Notes: a model not told the origin generated them from the letters alone. Counted from the stretch's first letter, positions 45,878 through 54,452 are shown. The stretch: 64,000 bases of DNA from CBDCGJ01 sp965216645 (GCA_965216645.1 CBDCGJ010000026.1:62001-126000); one strand, 5' to 3'. Translations and numbers: made by a program.

Positions 45878-46576
45878 TCAGTCACGCCGCGGTTCGTCAC
45901 CCCAATCACCGTCGTCAGCCGTCGCCATGCCCTTGTGGCATTGTTTGCACTTGATTTTTTCGTTTTCGATACGCTCGTGCAGATCGTCCATCAAAGCGTT
46001 CGGGTCGTAGTCGGACGGAAGCGAATGCGCGATCCCTTTGTGGCAATCGATGCAGGTTTGGCCCCAGTCGGCGCCAAGTCGATGGAACAGACCGGCCGAG
46101 GATTTTTGCGATTGCAGGTTCATGAACGTCTCGCCATGACAATTGCGGCATTCGCGGGAATTCGTAAGCTTCATCACAGCCCAAACATGCTTGGCCAGCG
46201 CAGGCCGGCGTGCTTCGAACTTCTCCGGCGTGTCGATCGTACCGACAGCCCAATGATAAAGTTCGTTCGTCGCCTTAACTTTGCGGATCACTTTATGCAC
46301 CCATTCCTTCGGAACATGACAATCCGGGCAGGTCGCCCGCACACCGGTGCGGTTGGTGTAGTGAATGGTTTTTTTGTATTCCGCGTAAACGTTGACCTCC
46401 ATCACGTGACATGAAACGCAGAATCGCTCGGTATTCGTAAGCTCCAAACTCCAATTAAACCCGCCCCAAGCAATCACGCCGCCCAAAAAGACGAAGAGGA
46501 GCGACGTGATGGGAAAACTGACGACCGCGCTGCTTATCCAGCGAAGGCAAGATCGCAGTCGCACCACCCATTTCAA
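45878..46576 (-). CDS. NapC/NirT-type quinol dehydrogenase with five haem motifs
   Basis: A 232-residue cytochrome anchored by one helix (about residues 20-40). Haem motifs CxxCH are at C53, C83, C143, C175 and C210. The first is CVSCHVM, as in NapC/NrfH haem 1 with its Met. NapC normally has four; the fifth, CKQCHKGM, is in a short C-terminal tail. Translation starts at TTG 46576 after AAGGAGG, six bases away. It probably takes electrons from quinol and passes them to the dihaem cytochrome or the molybdoenzyme. First gene of the operon. Confidence 0.9.
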   Translation of the reverse strand: MKWVVRLRSCLRWISSAVVSFPITSLLFVFLGGVIAWGGFNWSLELTNTERFCVSCHVMEVNVYAEYKKTIHYTNRTGVRATCPDCHVPKEWVHKVIRKVKATNELYHWAVGTIDTPEKFEARRPALAKHVWAVMKLTNSRECRNCHGETFMNLQSQKSSAGLFHRLGADWGQTCIDCHKGIAHSLPSDYDPNALMDDLHERIENEKIKCKQCHKGMATADDGDWGDEPRRD

Positions 46577-46668
46577 CCATCCCCTCCTTAACTATTGCAC
46601 CGCGGTAAATTCGAGCCCGCATCTTCCAATGAATAAAATGAGCTTAGCGGCCCCAGGTCGACGGCAAG

Positions 46669-46682
46669 TTGATCTCGGTCAA
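46669..46682 (-). promoter_or_regulatory. FNR-type box upstream of the Nap-like operon
   Basis: TTGACCGAGATCAA on the minus strand (TTGATCTCGGTCAA on the plus) differs from TTGAT-N4-ATCAA by one base. It is 93 bases before the start of the pentahaem cytochrome, consistent with an activator site above a promoter. Low-oxygen induction of the operon is inferred. Confidence 0.6.
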
Positions 46683-46754
46683 TTTTGAGAAAGGAAGTTC
46701 AATTCTTCTGCCGCGCCAGGTGTCACGGCGGCAATTGCATTGGCAACGGAAATC

Positions 46755-47327
46755 TTAAATCGTTACCCACCCCTCCGGCGGTGATCCTTTGCCCGGATGA
46801 AGAGCGCCGCAATTCGGGCAAGTACGGGCGGCCTCGTCGGCATGAAAGGCGTCGAAGAAATCGGGAAGTTGGCTCACAATACCGTCGGCCGACGTCAATG
46901 CGCCTTCGGCTCGATGGACGAGCGCTTCACAGTCGAAACAATACCATTCGAAGGCCTCTTTCATGCCGAACATACGAGGGCTCTCGACAACAAGCCCGAT
47001 CGAGCCCACTTCGGGACGTTGCGGCGCATGGCGCACATGCGGCGGCAAGAAAAACACCTCGCCCTGCCGGATCGGAACATCATAGATTTTCCCGCGATCC
47101 GCGATCTTCAAAATCATGTTGCCGCGGTACTGATAGAACCATTCCTCGACCGGATCGTCATGAAAATCGACGCGCGTATTGGGGCCGCCGACAACCATGA
47201 CAATCATACCTGTATCCTCGTGCAACATTTTATTGCCGACAGGCGGTTTCAGGAGATGCTGGTTTTCACTGATCCAGTTTTCGAAGTTGAAGGCGCGGAA
47301 TGTTGGGTGCAATTGGTAACCGCTCAT
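46755..47327 (-). CDS. 3-hydroxyanthranilate 3,4-dioxygenase-like cupin
   Basis: A 190-residue cupin dioxygenase. Metal ligands are visible in VDFHDDPVEEWFYQYRGNM (His and Glu) and FFLPPHVRHAPQRP (His). The C-terminal zinc site CFDC...CPNC is present as in bacterial HAAO. The enzyme opens the ring of 3-hydroxyanthranilate. ATG 47327 overlaps the stop of the DapA-like gene (ATGA). No other kynurenine-pathway gene is nearby, so the physiological substrate remains open. Confidence 0.85.
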   Translation of the reverse strand: MSGYQLHPTFRAFNFENWISENQHLLKPPVGNKMLHEDTGMIVMVVGGPNTRVDFHDDPVEEWFYQYRGNMILKIADRGKIYDVPIRQGEVFFLPPHVRHAPQRPEVGSIGLVVESPRMFGMKEAFEWYCFDCEALVHRAEGALTSADGIVSQLPDFFDAFHADEAARTCPNCGALHPGKGSPPEGWVTI

Positions 47328-48265
47328 GTCGATGCTCCTCCGACGGCCGCCGCGGTAGCCTGGCCCAACCCGCAGCGTTCGAACGCCTCCCGGGTTAGCC
47401 GTTTTTCTTCGTCGGTTAGATTCAACATAGGACGCCGCACAGGTCCTCCGACCTGCCCAAGTAGTTCCTGCCAATATTTTTTGTGTGCCTGCGGCTTTGC
47501 TGCGGGACGGCTGTCCTTCAGCGCTTGGCGCACCGGCTGCAAGCTTTGCCAAACCCATCTTGCTTTGGCGTGGTCGCCCTTGAAGGCCAAATCGGTATAT
47601 TCACGCATCCGCAGGTCGCGCTCCGTCTGGATGAGGTAAGGCGGTGAGGAACAAAGATAAAGCCGCCAATCCAACTCGATAACATTGTCGAGCCATTCTT
47701 CTTCGGAGGCCGTACTGACTAACAGTTTGTCGCCGGCAAGATCCGTCAACGCCGCATACATGTCCCGAGGCACGCTATATTTGATAGCCACAATATTCGG
47801 CAGATCAGCGATCCGCGAGACCAGTTCGGGGCTCATCAAATAACCGCTGTCCGGATGGCTCCACAAGGCGATTCCGATATCTAGCTGCTCGCAAAGATAG
47901 GCATAATAGCGATACAACAAATCGTCACGATCGTTCACGAAATGCAGGACTGGCGCATGGATCACGATGTAGTCCGCGCCGACATTTTGGGCGTGGTAGG
48001 CCAGCTCCAGCACCGTGTCCATGTTCTGATCCGAACAGGACATTATGGTGGCCCCTTTTTGCCCGGCCGCTTCGACAGCGATTTCAAAGCAGCGTTTACG
48101 TTCTTCGATCGATAAGGAGAAATACTCGCCCTGCTTGCCGGCAATGAAGACCCCATCGATCTCGAGACTCTCGACCCAGTATCGGATATTGTCCCTGAAA
48201 CCCTCGTCGTTCAGCGACAGATCTTCATGAAAGGGCGTTAGCGCGGCCGCCCATATTCCGCGCAT
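47324..48265 (-). CDS. DapA/DHDPS-family aldolase-like protein, likely N-terminally frameshifted
   Basis: A 313-residue (beta/alpha)8 protein related to dihydrodipicolinate synthase and N-acetylneuraminate lyase. The Schiff-base lysine is in IVAIKYSVP, and FIAGKQGEYFSLSIEERK matches the substrate loop. From ATG 48265 the barrel begins a little late. Upstream in the same frame, KHEAKDYARAHMRGIWAAALTPF is plausible protein without a start codon. An ATG at 48329, one base into the cckA stop (TGATG), reaches this frame if one A is removed from AAAAA at 48324-48320. The annotated start is therefore doubtful. Coupled to the downstream dioxygenase. Confidence 0.82.
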   Translation of the reverse strand: MRGIWAAALTPFHEDLSLNDEGFRDNIRYWVESLEIDGVFIAGKQGEYFSLSIEERKRCFEIAVEAAGQKGATIMSCSDQNMDTVLELAYHAQNVGADYIVIHAPVLHFVNDRDDLLYRYYAYLCEQLDIGIALWSHPDSGYLMSPELVSRIADLPNIVAIKYSVPRDMYAALTDLAGDKLLVSTASEEEWLDNVIELDWRLYLCSSPPYLIQTERDLRMREYTDLAFKGDHAKARWVWQSLQPVRQALKDSRPAAKPQAHKKYWQELLGQVGGPVRRPMLNLTDEEKRLTREAFERCGLGQATAAAVGGAST

Positions 48266-48328
48266 ATGAGCGCGGGCATAGTCCTTGGCCTCATGTTTTT
48301 GGTATTTCGGTGCGATCGGTTTTTCCCA

Positions 48329-50794
48329 TCAAGCGGTGATATCGGCATCGCCGATAACCGCTTTCACTTTACTTGCAAGTTGATTGAGAGAAAACGGTTT
48401 CGGTAACAGGTCGAAATCGGCGTAGGGATCCAAGTTTTTCCGGAACGCATCTTCCGCATAACCAGAGATAAAAACGACTTTCACGTCCGGATGGGTTTTT
48501 CGGATATGACGGACCAAGGTCGGGCCGTCCATTTGCGGCATGACCACATCGGTGACGATAAGGTCGACCCCATCAGGTAGATTTGCCAATTCGGCAAGCG
48601 CTGCTTCACCGCTTTCCGCTTCTATCACGGTATAGCCCTTGCTCCGCAATGCGCGCGCGGCAAATACGCGGACCGCCGTTTCGTCTTCGACCAAAAGGAC
48701 CTTCCCTATGCCGGTCAAATCTTGGGACGATGGTAATGGGTGTTCGGCTACATCCTCGCGAACCGCTCGGGCCGTTTCGGTCTCTTCGTGGCGCGGCAGG
48801 TAAATCCGGAATGTTGTGCCGACACCTACGGTACTCTCGGGGAATATATAACCGCCGGTTTGCTTGATAATTCCGAACACCGTCGACAAACCCAGCCCGG
48901 TGCCGGAATTGCTGAGGCCGCTCGCGCTATGCATTTTTGTGGTGAAGAACGGTTCGAATATGCGCCCGAGATCCGCGGGCGCAATGCCTTTCCCTGTGTC
49001 TGCGACTTCGATCATGACATAGTTGCCGATCGGCATCAGCCTGTTTTTGACCTTGGCGGAATCCGCTCGACTAATGTTGCTTGTCCGAATAGCGAGTTCG
49101 CCGCCATTTTCCATGGCGTCACGAGCATTTACCGCCAGGTTGATGATCACCTGCTCCAATTGCCCTTGGTCGACCAGTACCGGCCAAAGTTCGCGACCAT
49201 GGGACATATCGAAGGCGATATTCTCGCCGATCAAGCGGCGGACCAGATGCGTTAACTCCGCCAAAACATCCGTCAGAGAGAGAACCTTCGGGTGCAAGGT
49301 CTGTTGTCTGGAGAACGCCAACAACTGACGTACCAGATTGGCCGCCCTATTCGCATTTTGCTTGATTTGCATCACGTCCGGAAAAAACTCGTCACCGGGT
49401 CTCGCGCGCAATAGCAGCAGATCGCAATGGCCAATCATTGCCGTCAGTAGATTGTTGAAGTCGTGCGCCACACCGCCGGCCAGCTGACCAATGGCTTGCA
49501 TTTTCTGGGACTGCGCGAATTGCTGTTCAAGATTGCGTTGTTCTGTCGTATCCACCAGCTGTAAAAGCAGACCGGAAGCTTCGCCATCGGCATCGACAAG
49601 CCGATTGGCAAACAATTGGACAAAGCGGTCACCGGACTCGATCGAAATTGTCGCTTCGATCGCGTCTTCGGTTTGCTGTCCAACTAATGTCGCTTCCAGT
49701 TTCTGACGTATTTGCGCCTGCTCATCGCTGCGGAACATATTGTAGATCGATTGGATCGCCGGATTGTCGTCACTAGCGAAATACTGATGGAAGACCGGGT
49801 TGGCTTCCACGATCTCGCCATCCTTGCCCAGAATCAGAACGGCAACCGGCGCGTAATTGAACAGCTGGTCGAAACGCTCCTGCGCCGCCCGCAATTGGTG
49901 TTGCAGCTCCTTGTCCAGATCAGCCGGAACCAACACCAACAAATATCGATCCCCCAGCATCTCAGGGGACACGGTCGCCGACGTATAAACGCGGCAAGGC
50001 TGCAGCCGATCGCCCGCGACAGGCAAATCAAACTCACCGCCTCCCTGCAAAAACTCCCGGGGTAGCACTAGGTCCCCGGCGAGCTCTTCACTAGTTCTGG
50101 CGGTCAGAGCGCAAAGCTCCCGGTTGGCTGAAATCAACCGACCGTCAGCGTCGGTAACCAGCATCGGCAGCGGCACCAAATCCACAGCGGCTTGCCAACT
50201 TAGATTCTCAGCTTCAGTCGCGGATTCAAAAACCTGCGCATCATGTTGATTTAACAGGCAAACAAACTGATTACCGTCGTCATAATCCGGACGAAGTTCC
50301 GCGTCATACCAGGTCTGCGCTTGCCCTCCAGCTGCGGTAATGAGCAGCTCGACTTTTTCCGGCACACCATCTTCGATCGCCGACCGCAGACGATCTACGC
50401 TGGCCCGCGAGTTCTCATCGCTTGCCAACTCGGAAATAACATCTAAGGCGGAACTTCGGCCATGCCATTCGGCGAACATGTCGACAAGGCCTTGGCTCGC
50501 GTGGATTAAGCGCCCGGTTCGATCACATACGAACCATCGCGACGTCTCCGCCAATCCAAGTTTCTTTGCCCAATCAACACGCCGCACCCGACGCCATTCC
50601 GCCAACGCAAACCCAATACCCGCACCCGAAATCGCGGCGACGATTGGGACGAAGCGGGTCTGAAATACATCCGTCGCAAAACAAACAACTAAAAGCCCAA
50701 CGCATACGGCCAACATACCGAAACATGCCAAACCATGACTGGGCCGGAGAAACGGCAGATCTGGGCTTGTTGCATCCGATTGATTAGTGGTCAT
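48329..50794 (-). CDS. cckA: Hybrid histidine kinase CckA
   Basis: An 821-residue cell-cycle kinase-phosphatase. Two membrane helices lie at residues about 25-65, followed by PAS-type domains, then the H box LAGGVAHDFNNLLTAMIGHCDLLLL with histidine in AHDFNN, the ATPase box (NLAVNARDAMENGG, GKGIAPADLGRIFEPFFTTK, GTGLGLSTVFGI) and a C-terminal receiver with VTDVVMPQMDGP (phospho-Asp) and KPFSLNQLA. The segment MQIKQNANRAANLVRQLLAFSRQQTL is typical of CckA. CckA passes phosphate to CtrA through ChpT. It follows flhB by 30 bases, as in other Rhodospirillales. Confidence 0.93.
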   Translation of the reverse strand: MTTNQSDATSPDLPFLRPSHGLACFGMLAVCVGLLVVCFATDVFQTRFVPIVAAISGAGIGFALAEWRRVRRVDWAKKLGLAETSRWFVCDRTGRLIHASQGLVDMFAEWHGRSSALDVISELASDENSRASVDRLRSAIEDGVPEKVELLITAAGGQAQTWYDAELRPDYDDGNQFVCLLNQHDAQVFESATEAENLSWQAAVDLVPLPMLVTDADGRLISANRELCALTARTSEELAGDLVLPREFLQGGGEFDLPVAGDRLQPCRVYTSATVSPEMLGDRYLLVLVPADLDKELQHQLRAAQERFDQLFNYAPVAVLILGKDGEIVEANPVFHQYFASDDNPAIQSIYNMFRSDEQAQIRQKLEATLVGQQTEDAIEATISIESGDRFVQLFANRLVDADGEASGLLLQLVDTTEQRNLEQQFAQSQKMQAIGQLAGGVAHDFNNLLTAMIGHCDLLLLRARPGDEFFPDVMQIKQNANRAANLVRQLLAFSRQQTLHPKVLSLTDVLAELTHLVRRLIGENIAFDMSHGRELWPVLVDQGQLEQVIINLAVNARDAMENGGELAIRTSNISRADSAKVKNRLMPIGNYVMIEVADTGKGIAPADLGRIFEPFFTTKMHSASGLSNSGTGLGLSTVFGIIKQTGGYIFPESTVGVGTTFRIYLPRHEETETARAVREDVAEHPLPSSQDLTGIGKVLLVEDETAVRVFAARALRSKGYTVIEAESGEAALAELANLPDGVDLIVTDVVMPQMDGPTLVRHIRKTHPDVKVVFISGYAEDAFRKNLDPYADFDLLPKPFSLNQLASKVKAVIGDADITA

Positions 50795-50824
50795 TGCTCA
50801 GTCATATGCTTGGAATTGCCCCGT

Positions 50825-51943
50825 CTAATCGCCTGGCGCAACATATTCCACTTTCGGCATCGGTCCCGGCGGACCCGGTAGCCGTCCTTTCAGACGCAAG
50901 ACATATCCGATGATTTCAGCCGCTGCTTTGTAAAATTGGGAAGGAATTTCCTGATCTATCTCCACGTCATTGTAGATAGCGCGGGCCAACGGCGGATTTT
51001 CGATCACCGGCACATCATTTTCTTCGGCAATTTCTCTGATCCGGAGCGCCAGATGATCCAACCCTTTCGCGACCAACCTTGGCGCCGCCATAGCGGATTC
51101 GTCATATTGGAGGGCAACGGCGTAATGGGTTGGGTTTGCGATCACGACATCCGCGTTCGGCACCGCGGTAGTCACCCTTGCCGCTGCGCGTTCCATCCGA
51201 ACCCGTCGAATACGGGCCTTGATCTGCGGATCGCCTTCCTGCTGCTTTCGCTCTTCCTTCACCTCTTGTTGGGTCATTTTATGATCTTCCGTCCATTTGT
51301 ACTTCTGGAACATCATGTCCGCGACCGCAATAAAAGCCATGACCACAATAACCGTGGCGATCATAATCATCGCCAGTCTTTCGATCAGACGAACGATATC
51401 AATCGGATCCATTGTCGGAACGATTTTCAATTCCTGCATGTCAGGCAAGATCATCAGCCCCGCAACGGCGCCAACTACCGCCAATTTGAAAATCGCCTTG
51501 CCAAGCTCGACCCAACCACGGGAACCAAAGATTCGCTTGGCCCCTTTGATCAGGCTGAATTTGTCTAGACTGGGTTTCAGTTTTTCCGGCGACCATGTCG
51601 GTTTGGCCACAACGCTGTTCCCAATGAGTGCTGCCGCCACAAGCACCAATATTGGCAGAAAAAGCACGATGGCCACGTTACCACCAATTTCGGCCAAGAA
51701 ACCGGCAAACGTCATGTTATCGAGCCGAATGTCATGCGGATGCTCGAGAAATTTCAAAATCAGTTGCCGCAAACCAGCGGCCACATCTCCGGCGAACACA
51801 AAAATGGCCAAACCGCCGCCCAACAACATGAACCAGTGCTTTATTTCCTGACTTTGGGGAATGTCACCCTTACGACGAGCTTCCTCGATCCGTTTCGGGG
51901 AGGGTGGATGAATTTTCTGCGATTTATCGGGTGCGTCGGACAT
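50825..51943 (-). CDS. flhB: Flagellar export gate protein FlhB
   Basis: A 372-residue protein of the flagellar type III export apparatus. Four membrane helices are followed by the cytoplasmic domain with the autocleavage motif NPTH (VVIANPTHYAVALQYD). The N terminus DKSQKIHPPSPKRIEEARRKGDIPQSQE is typical. It controls the switch of export from rod/hook to filament proteins. It follows fliR by 21 bases and precedes cckA. Confidence 0.96.
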   Translation of the reverse strand: MSDAPDKSQKIHPPSPKRIEEARRKGDIPQSQEIKHWFMLLGGGLAIFVFAGDVAAGLRQLILKFLEHPHDIRLDNMTFAGFLAEIGGNVAIVLFLPILVLVAAALIGNSVVAKPTWSPEKLKPSLDKFSLIKGAKRIFGSRGWVELGKAIFKLAVVGAVAGLMILPDMQELKIVPTMDPIDIVRLIERLAMIMIATVIVVMAFIAVADMMFQKYKWTEDHKMTQQEVKEERKQQEGDPQIKARIRRVRMERAAARVTTAVPNADVVIANPTHYAVALQYDESAMAAPRLVAKGLDHLALRIREIAEENDVPVIENPPLARAIYNDVEIDQEIPSQFYKAAAEIIGYVLRLKGRLPGPPGPMPKVEYVAPGD

Positions 51944-51964
51944 ATTGGGAGACGTTCAAACTCG

Positions 51965-52726
51965 CTAATTAGCCAGCAATGATACAATAGTACTCTCGAA
52001 ATGCTGCATAAACCACATTACCGAAGCGGAAGTGACCAACATCAGCATAACGAAGCCGAGCGACATCTGTAACGGTAGGGCAATGAAAAACAGTTGAATT
52101 TGCGGCATCAACCGTTGCAGCAGCCCAAGACCAAGATAGAACATGATACCGTAAATGATAAACGGCGCGGCCATCTGCAAACCCACGGCGAATGACTTGC
52201 CCACGATGGAAATGACTACGGTGGCCAGATCGCCAGCGATCGGCGACCGGCCCGCCGGGAATAACTGATAGCTGTCCAACAATGCCTGAAACAAAATCAG
52301 ATGCATGCCGGTGATGAATATCATCGTCACGCCGATCAAATTCAGGAATGAGGCGACCAGCGCACCTTGCTCGCCCTGATTTGGATCGACTGTCTGCGCA
52401 TAAGCCAACGACGTCTGAAATGCGATGATCGTACCGGCAATATGGAGAGCGCTTATCGCCAGCCTCGCCATGCCGCCGATAAAGAGACCGATAACGGCTT
52501 CGCCAAATACCAAGAACGCAAGCATGGCCGCTTCTGTCGGCAACGCAGGGAGTTGATCCGCAATCAACGGATAAACCAAGAGCGATACCGCGATCGCCAA
52601 CCCTAGTCGGACCCACTGGGGAACATATTGCTCGCCGATTCCAGGCATCAGCAGCAGGACCATCCCGAGACGGGTGAATATCAGCATGAAGCCGAAAATC
52701 AAATCCGGTGCGATCGCGCCCAACAT
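51965..52726 (-). CDS. fliR: Flagellar export protein FliR
   Basis: A 253-residue membrane protein of the flagellar type III export gate, about six helices. The segments MLGAIAPDLIFGFMLIFTRLGMVLLLMPGIGE and VGLQMAAPFIIYGIMFYLGLGLLQRLMPQIQLFFIALPLQ match FliR. It lies 18 bases after fliQ, as usual. Confidence 0.95.
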   Translation of the reverse strand: MLGAIAPDLIFGFMLIFTRLGMVLLLMPGIGEQYVPQWVRLGLAIAVSLLVYPLIADQLPALPTEAAMLAFLVFGEAVIGLFIGGMARLAISALHIAGTIIAFQTSLAYAQTVDPNQGEQGALVASFLNLIGVTMIFITGMHLILFQALLDSYQLFPAGRSPIAGDLATVVISIVGKSFAVGLQMAAPFIIYGIMFYLGLGLLQRLMPQIQLFFIALPLQMSLGFVMLMLVTSASVMWFMQHFESTIVSLLAN

Positions 52727-52744
52727 CCCAATCAGACCAATATG

Positions 52745-53011
52745 CTATTGCAATGAGGCAATGCGGTCGGCGGTGCGTTCCATAAAACCACCCAAAGTCC
52801 TGTTCATATGCGGCAGGAAGATAATAATCGAAAGAAATATCGCGAGAATCTTGGGGACGAACGTCAACGTCATTTCTTGAATCTGCGTCAGCGCCTGAAG
52901 CAAGGCGATCAACAATCCGACGCCTAATCCCACCGCCATAATTGGCGACGCGGTCAGTAATAATGTGAAGATAGCATCTCGAGCCACGTCGAGGGCGAGA
53001 CCGGGGTCCAT
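52745..53011 (-). CDS. fliQ: Flagellar export protein FliQ
   Basis: An 88-residue two-helix protein of the export gate: SPIMAVGLGVGLLIALLQALTQIQEMTLTFVPKILAIFLSI is the signature pattern of FliQ. The gene is two bases after fliE and precedes fliR, so the order is the standard fliE-fliQ-fliR-flhB. The ATG at 53011 is preceded by the fliE end. Confidence 0.95.
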   Translation of the reverse strand: MDPGLALDVARDAIFTLLLTASPIMAVGLGVGLLIALLQALTQIQEMTLTFVPKILAIFLSIIIFLPHMNRTLGGFMERTADRIASLQ

Positions 53012-53013
53012 CT

Positions 53014-53343
53014 TTAAATCGGCATGCGCATGATTTGCTGGTAGGCTTCAACCACTTTGTCGCGGACGGCAACAACCGTCTCAAGAGTGATCTCCGCGTT
53101 CGTTAGCGCCGTCACTACGTCGATAATCTCCGCCTCTTGCGCAGCGGCCTGGATCGCGGTGCCTTCCGCAGCCTTGGTATTGTCGACCACGGTATCAGCG
53201 ACATCGCGCAACATCGACGCGAAATCGGGCTGCCCATTTCCGGCATTGTTGATCGCGGCGCCTTCGCTAGGCTTAATGCTGCCACCACGCTTTAAAGCAT
53301 CAGCATATGCCATTGAAGCATTTATTGCTTTCGCATCTACCAT
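53014..53343 (-). CDS. fliE: Flagellar hook-basal body protein FliE
   Basis: A 109-residue basal body protein joining the MS ring to the rod. The C-terminal segment EIIDVVTALTNAEITLETVVAVRDKVVEAYQQIMRMPI is the conserved FliE end. It lies 36 bases after flgC and two before fliQ. Confidence 0.93.
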   Translation of the reverse strand: MVDAKAINASMAYADALKRGGSIKPSEGAAINNAGNGQPDFASMLRDVADTVVDNTKAAEGTAIQAAAQEAEIIDVVTALTNAEITLETVVAVRDKVVEAYQQIMRMPI

Positions 53344-53379
53344 TGCGTTTATCCCACCTCGTTTAAGTCGAACGGTCTA

Positions 53380-53793
53380 TTATTGGCTACGCAACAGATC
53401 CACTGTTCTGCGTACCATCGACTTCACAGCCTCGATGACATTGACATTGGCCTCGTAGCTGCGCTGAGCTTCGCGCATATCCATCATTTCGACCAGTGTT
53501 TTCACGTTCGGCATTTTCACATAGCCGTCATCGTCCGCTGCCGGATGGGCCGGATCGAACCGCATATTGAAGGCGCTCTGATCGGTGCGGACTTTATCGA
53601 CATTTACCGTGGTTACGCCGCTGGCACGATCCAGCTCGCTTTTGAAAGTGACGATCTGCCGGCGATAGGGGTCGCCGCCCGGAACCTGTGACGTTGAATT
53701 CGCATTGGCCAGATTTTCCGCGATCACCCGCATGCGCGTGCCTTGCGCCCGCATACCGGAGGCCGAAATCATAACTGTTTTTCCGAGATCCAT
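53380..53793 (-). CDS. flgC: Flagellar proximal rod protein FlgC
   Basis: A 137-residue rod protein. The N-terminal ASGMRAQGTRMRVIAENLANANST and the C-terminal MMDMREAQRSYEANVNVIEAVKSMV are the rod-family N and C signatures. It follows flgB by two bases. Confidence 0.95.
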   Translation of the reverse strand: MDLGKTVMISASGMRAQGTRMRVIAENLANANSTSQVPGGDPYRRQIVTFKSELDRASGVTTVNVDKVRTDQSAFNMRFDPAHPAADDDGYVKMPNVKTLVEMMDMREAQRSYEANVNVIEAVKSMVRRTVDLLRSQ

Positions 53794-53795
53794 TA

Positions 53796-54227
53796 TTATC
53801 CCCTGCTGATCGCGAGACGCATGAGCTTTACGCCTTTGGCATAGACATTCGTCATCATCGTATAATCGCCGTTGGTCTTCGTGACCTTCATCATTTCTTC
53901 TTCCAAGACCACGGAGTTTTCGTTCGGCGAGGCTTCGGTCTCGCTGGGATCGGACCGAACGCCGCTGAGAATGGGCGTCGCGCCCGACGGATTGACGATA
54001 TGTGCACTATGAGTGACCCGCAATTGACCCGGCATCGCACCGGCCACCGCCGACGGCTCACGGGTTTGCCGGAGCAGTGCGCCAAAATTGGGTTGGGTCA
54101 GATCCTTCGCCTGGTAACCCGGCGTATCCGCATTGGCAACATTTTCCGCCAGCACTTTTTGCCGATCCGCCAGCCAATGCATCCGGCTGGTCACTGCTTT
54201 GAAGAAGGACAAATTGTTGAGATCCAT
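53796..54227 (-). CDS. flgB: Flagellar proximal rod protein FlgB
   Basis: A 143-residue rod protein and first gene of the flgB-flgC-fliE-fliQ-fliR-flhB operon. The N-terminal RMHWLADRQKVLAENVANADTPGYQAKDL matches the FlgB signature, and the C-terminal part MMKVTKTNGDYTMMTNVYAKGVKLMRLAIS is normal. It is divergent from the fliO operon, with 225 bases between them. Confidence 0.95.
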   Translation of the reverse strand: MDLNNLSFFKAVTSRMHWLADRQKVLAENVANADTPGYQAKDLTQPNFGALLRQTREPSAVAGAMPGQLRVTHSAHIVNPSGATPILSGVRSDPSETEASPNENSVVLEEEMMKVTKTNGDYTMMTNVYAKGVKLMRLAISRG

Positions 54228-54275
54228 GCTTCACTCCGCTACGGCTGCGCGCCGATCTTGCCGCCAGTGCTATAT

Positions 54276-54292
54276 TTGGCACGAAAGTGGCT
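54276..54292 (+). promoter_or_regulatory. Sigma-54-type promoter for the fliO-fliP operon
   Basis: TTTGGCACGAAAGTGGC has GG at 54278-54279 and GC at 54290-54291, the required 12-base phase of -24/-12 promoters. The -24 half TGGCAC is exact; the -12 half TGGC differs from TTGC by one base. The first gene of the operon starts about 160 bases downstream. Sigma-54 control of flagellar genes is common in Alphaproteobacteria. Confidence 0.5.
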
Positions 54293-54452
54293 AAAATTGC
54301 GTTAAACTTCGCAAGCCGAATCGTCATTCATCTTGCGGGAAGAACCGCCTTTGAACAACGGATTTGTCTGCAAACGCTGGTTCTACCGGGTTTTGTCGCA
54401 AGATTTATGCCACACACTGTTGGGTTTGGCTGGTTAGTCAGACGAGGCAAAA

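Noticed and set aside
47328..47558. Longer 5' form of the HAAO-like gene
   Set aside because: It overlaps the DapA-like coding region; ATG 47327 gives the usual length and an ATGA coupling.
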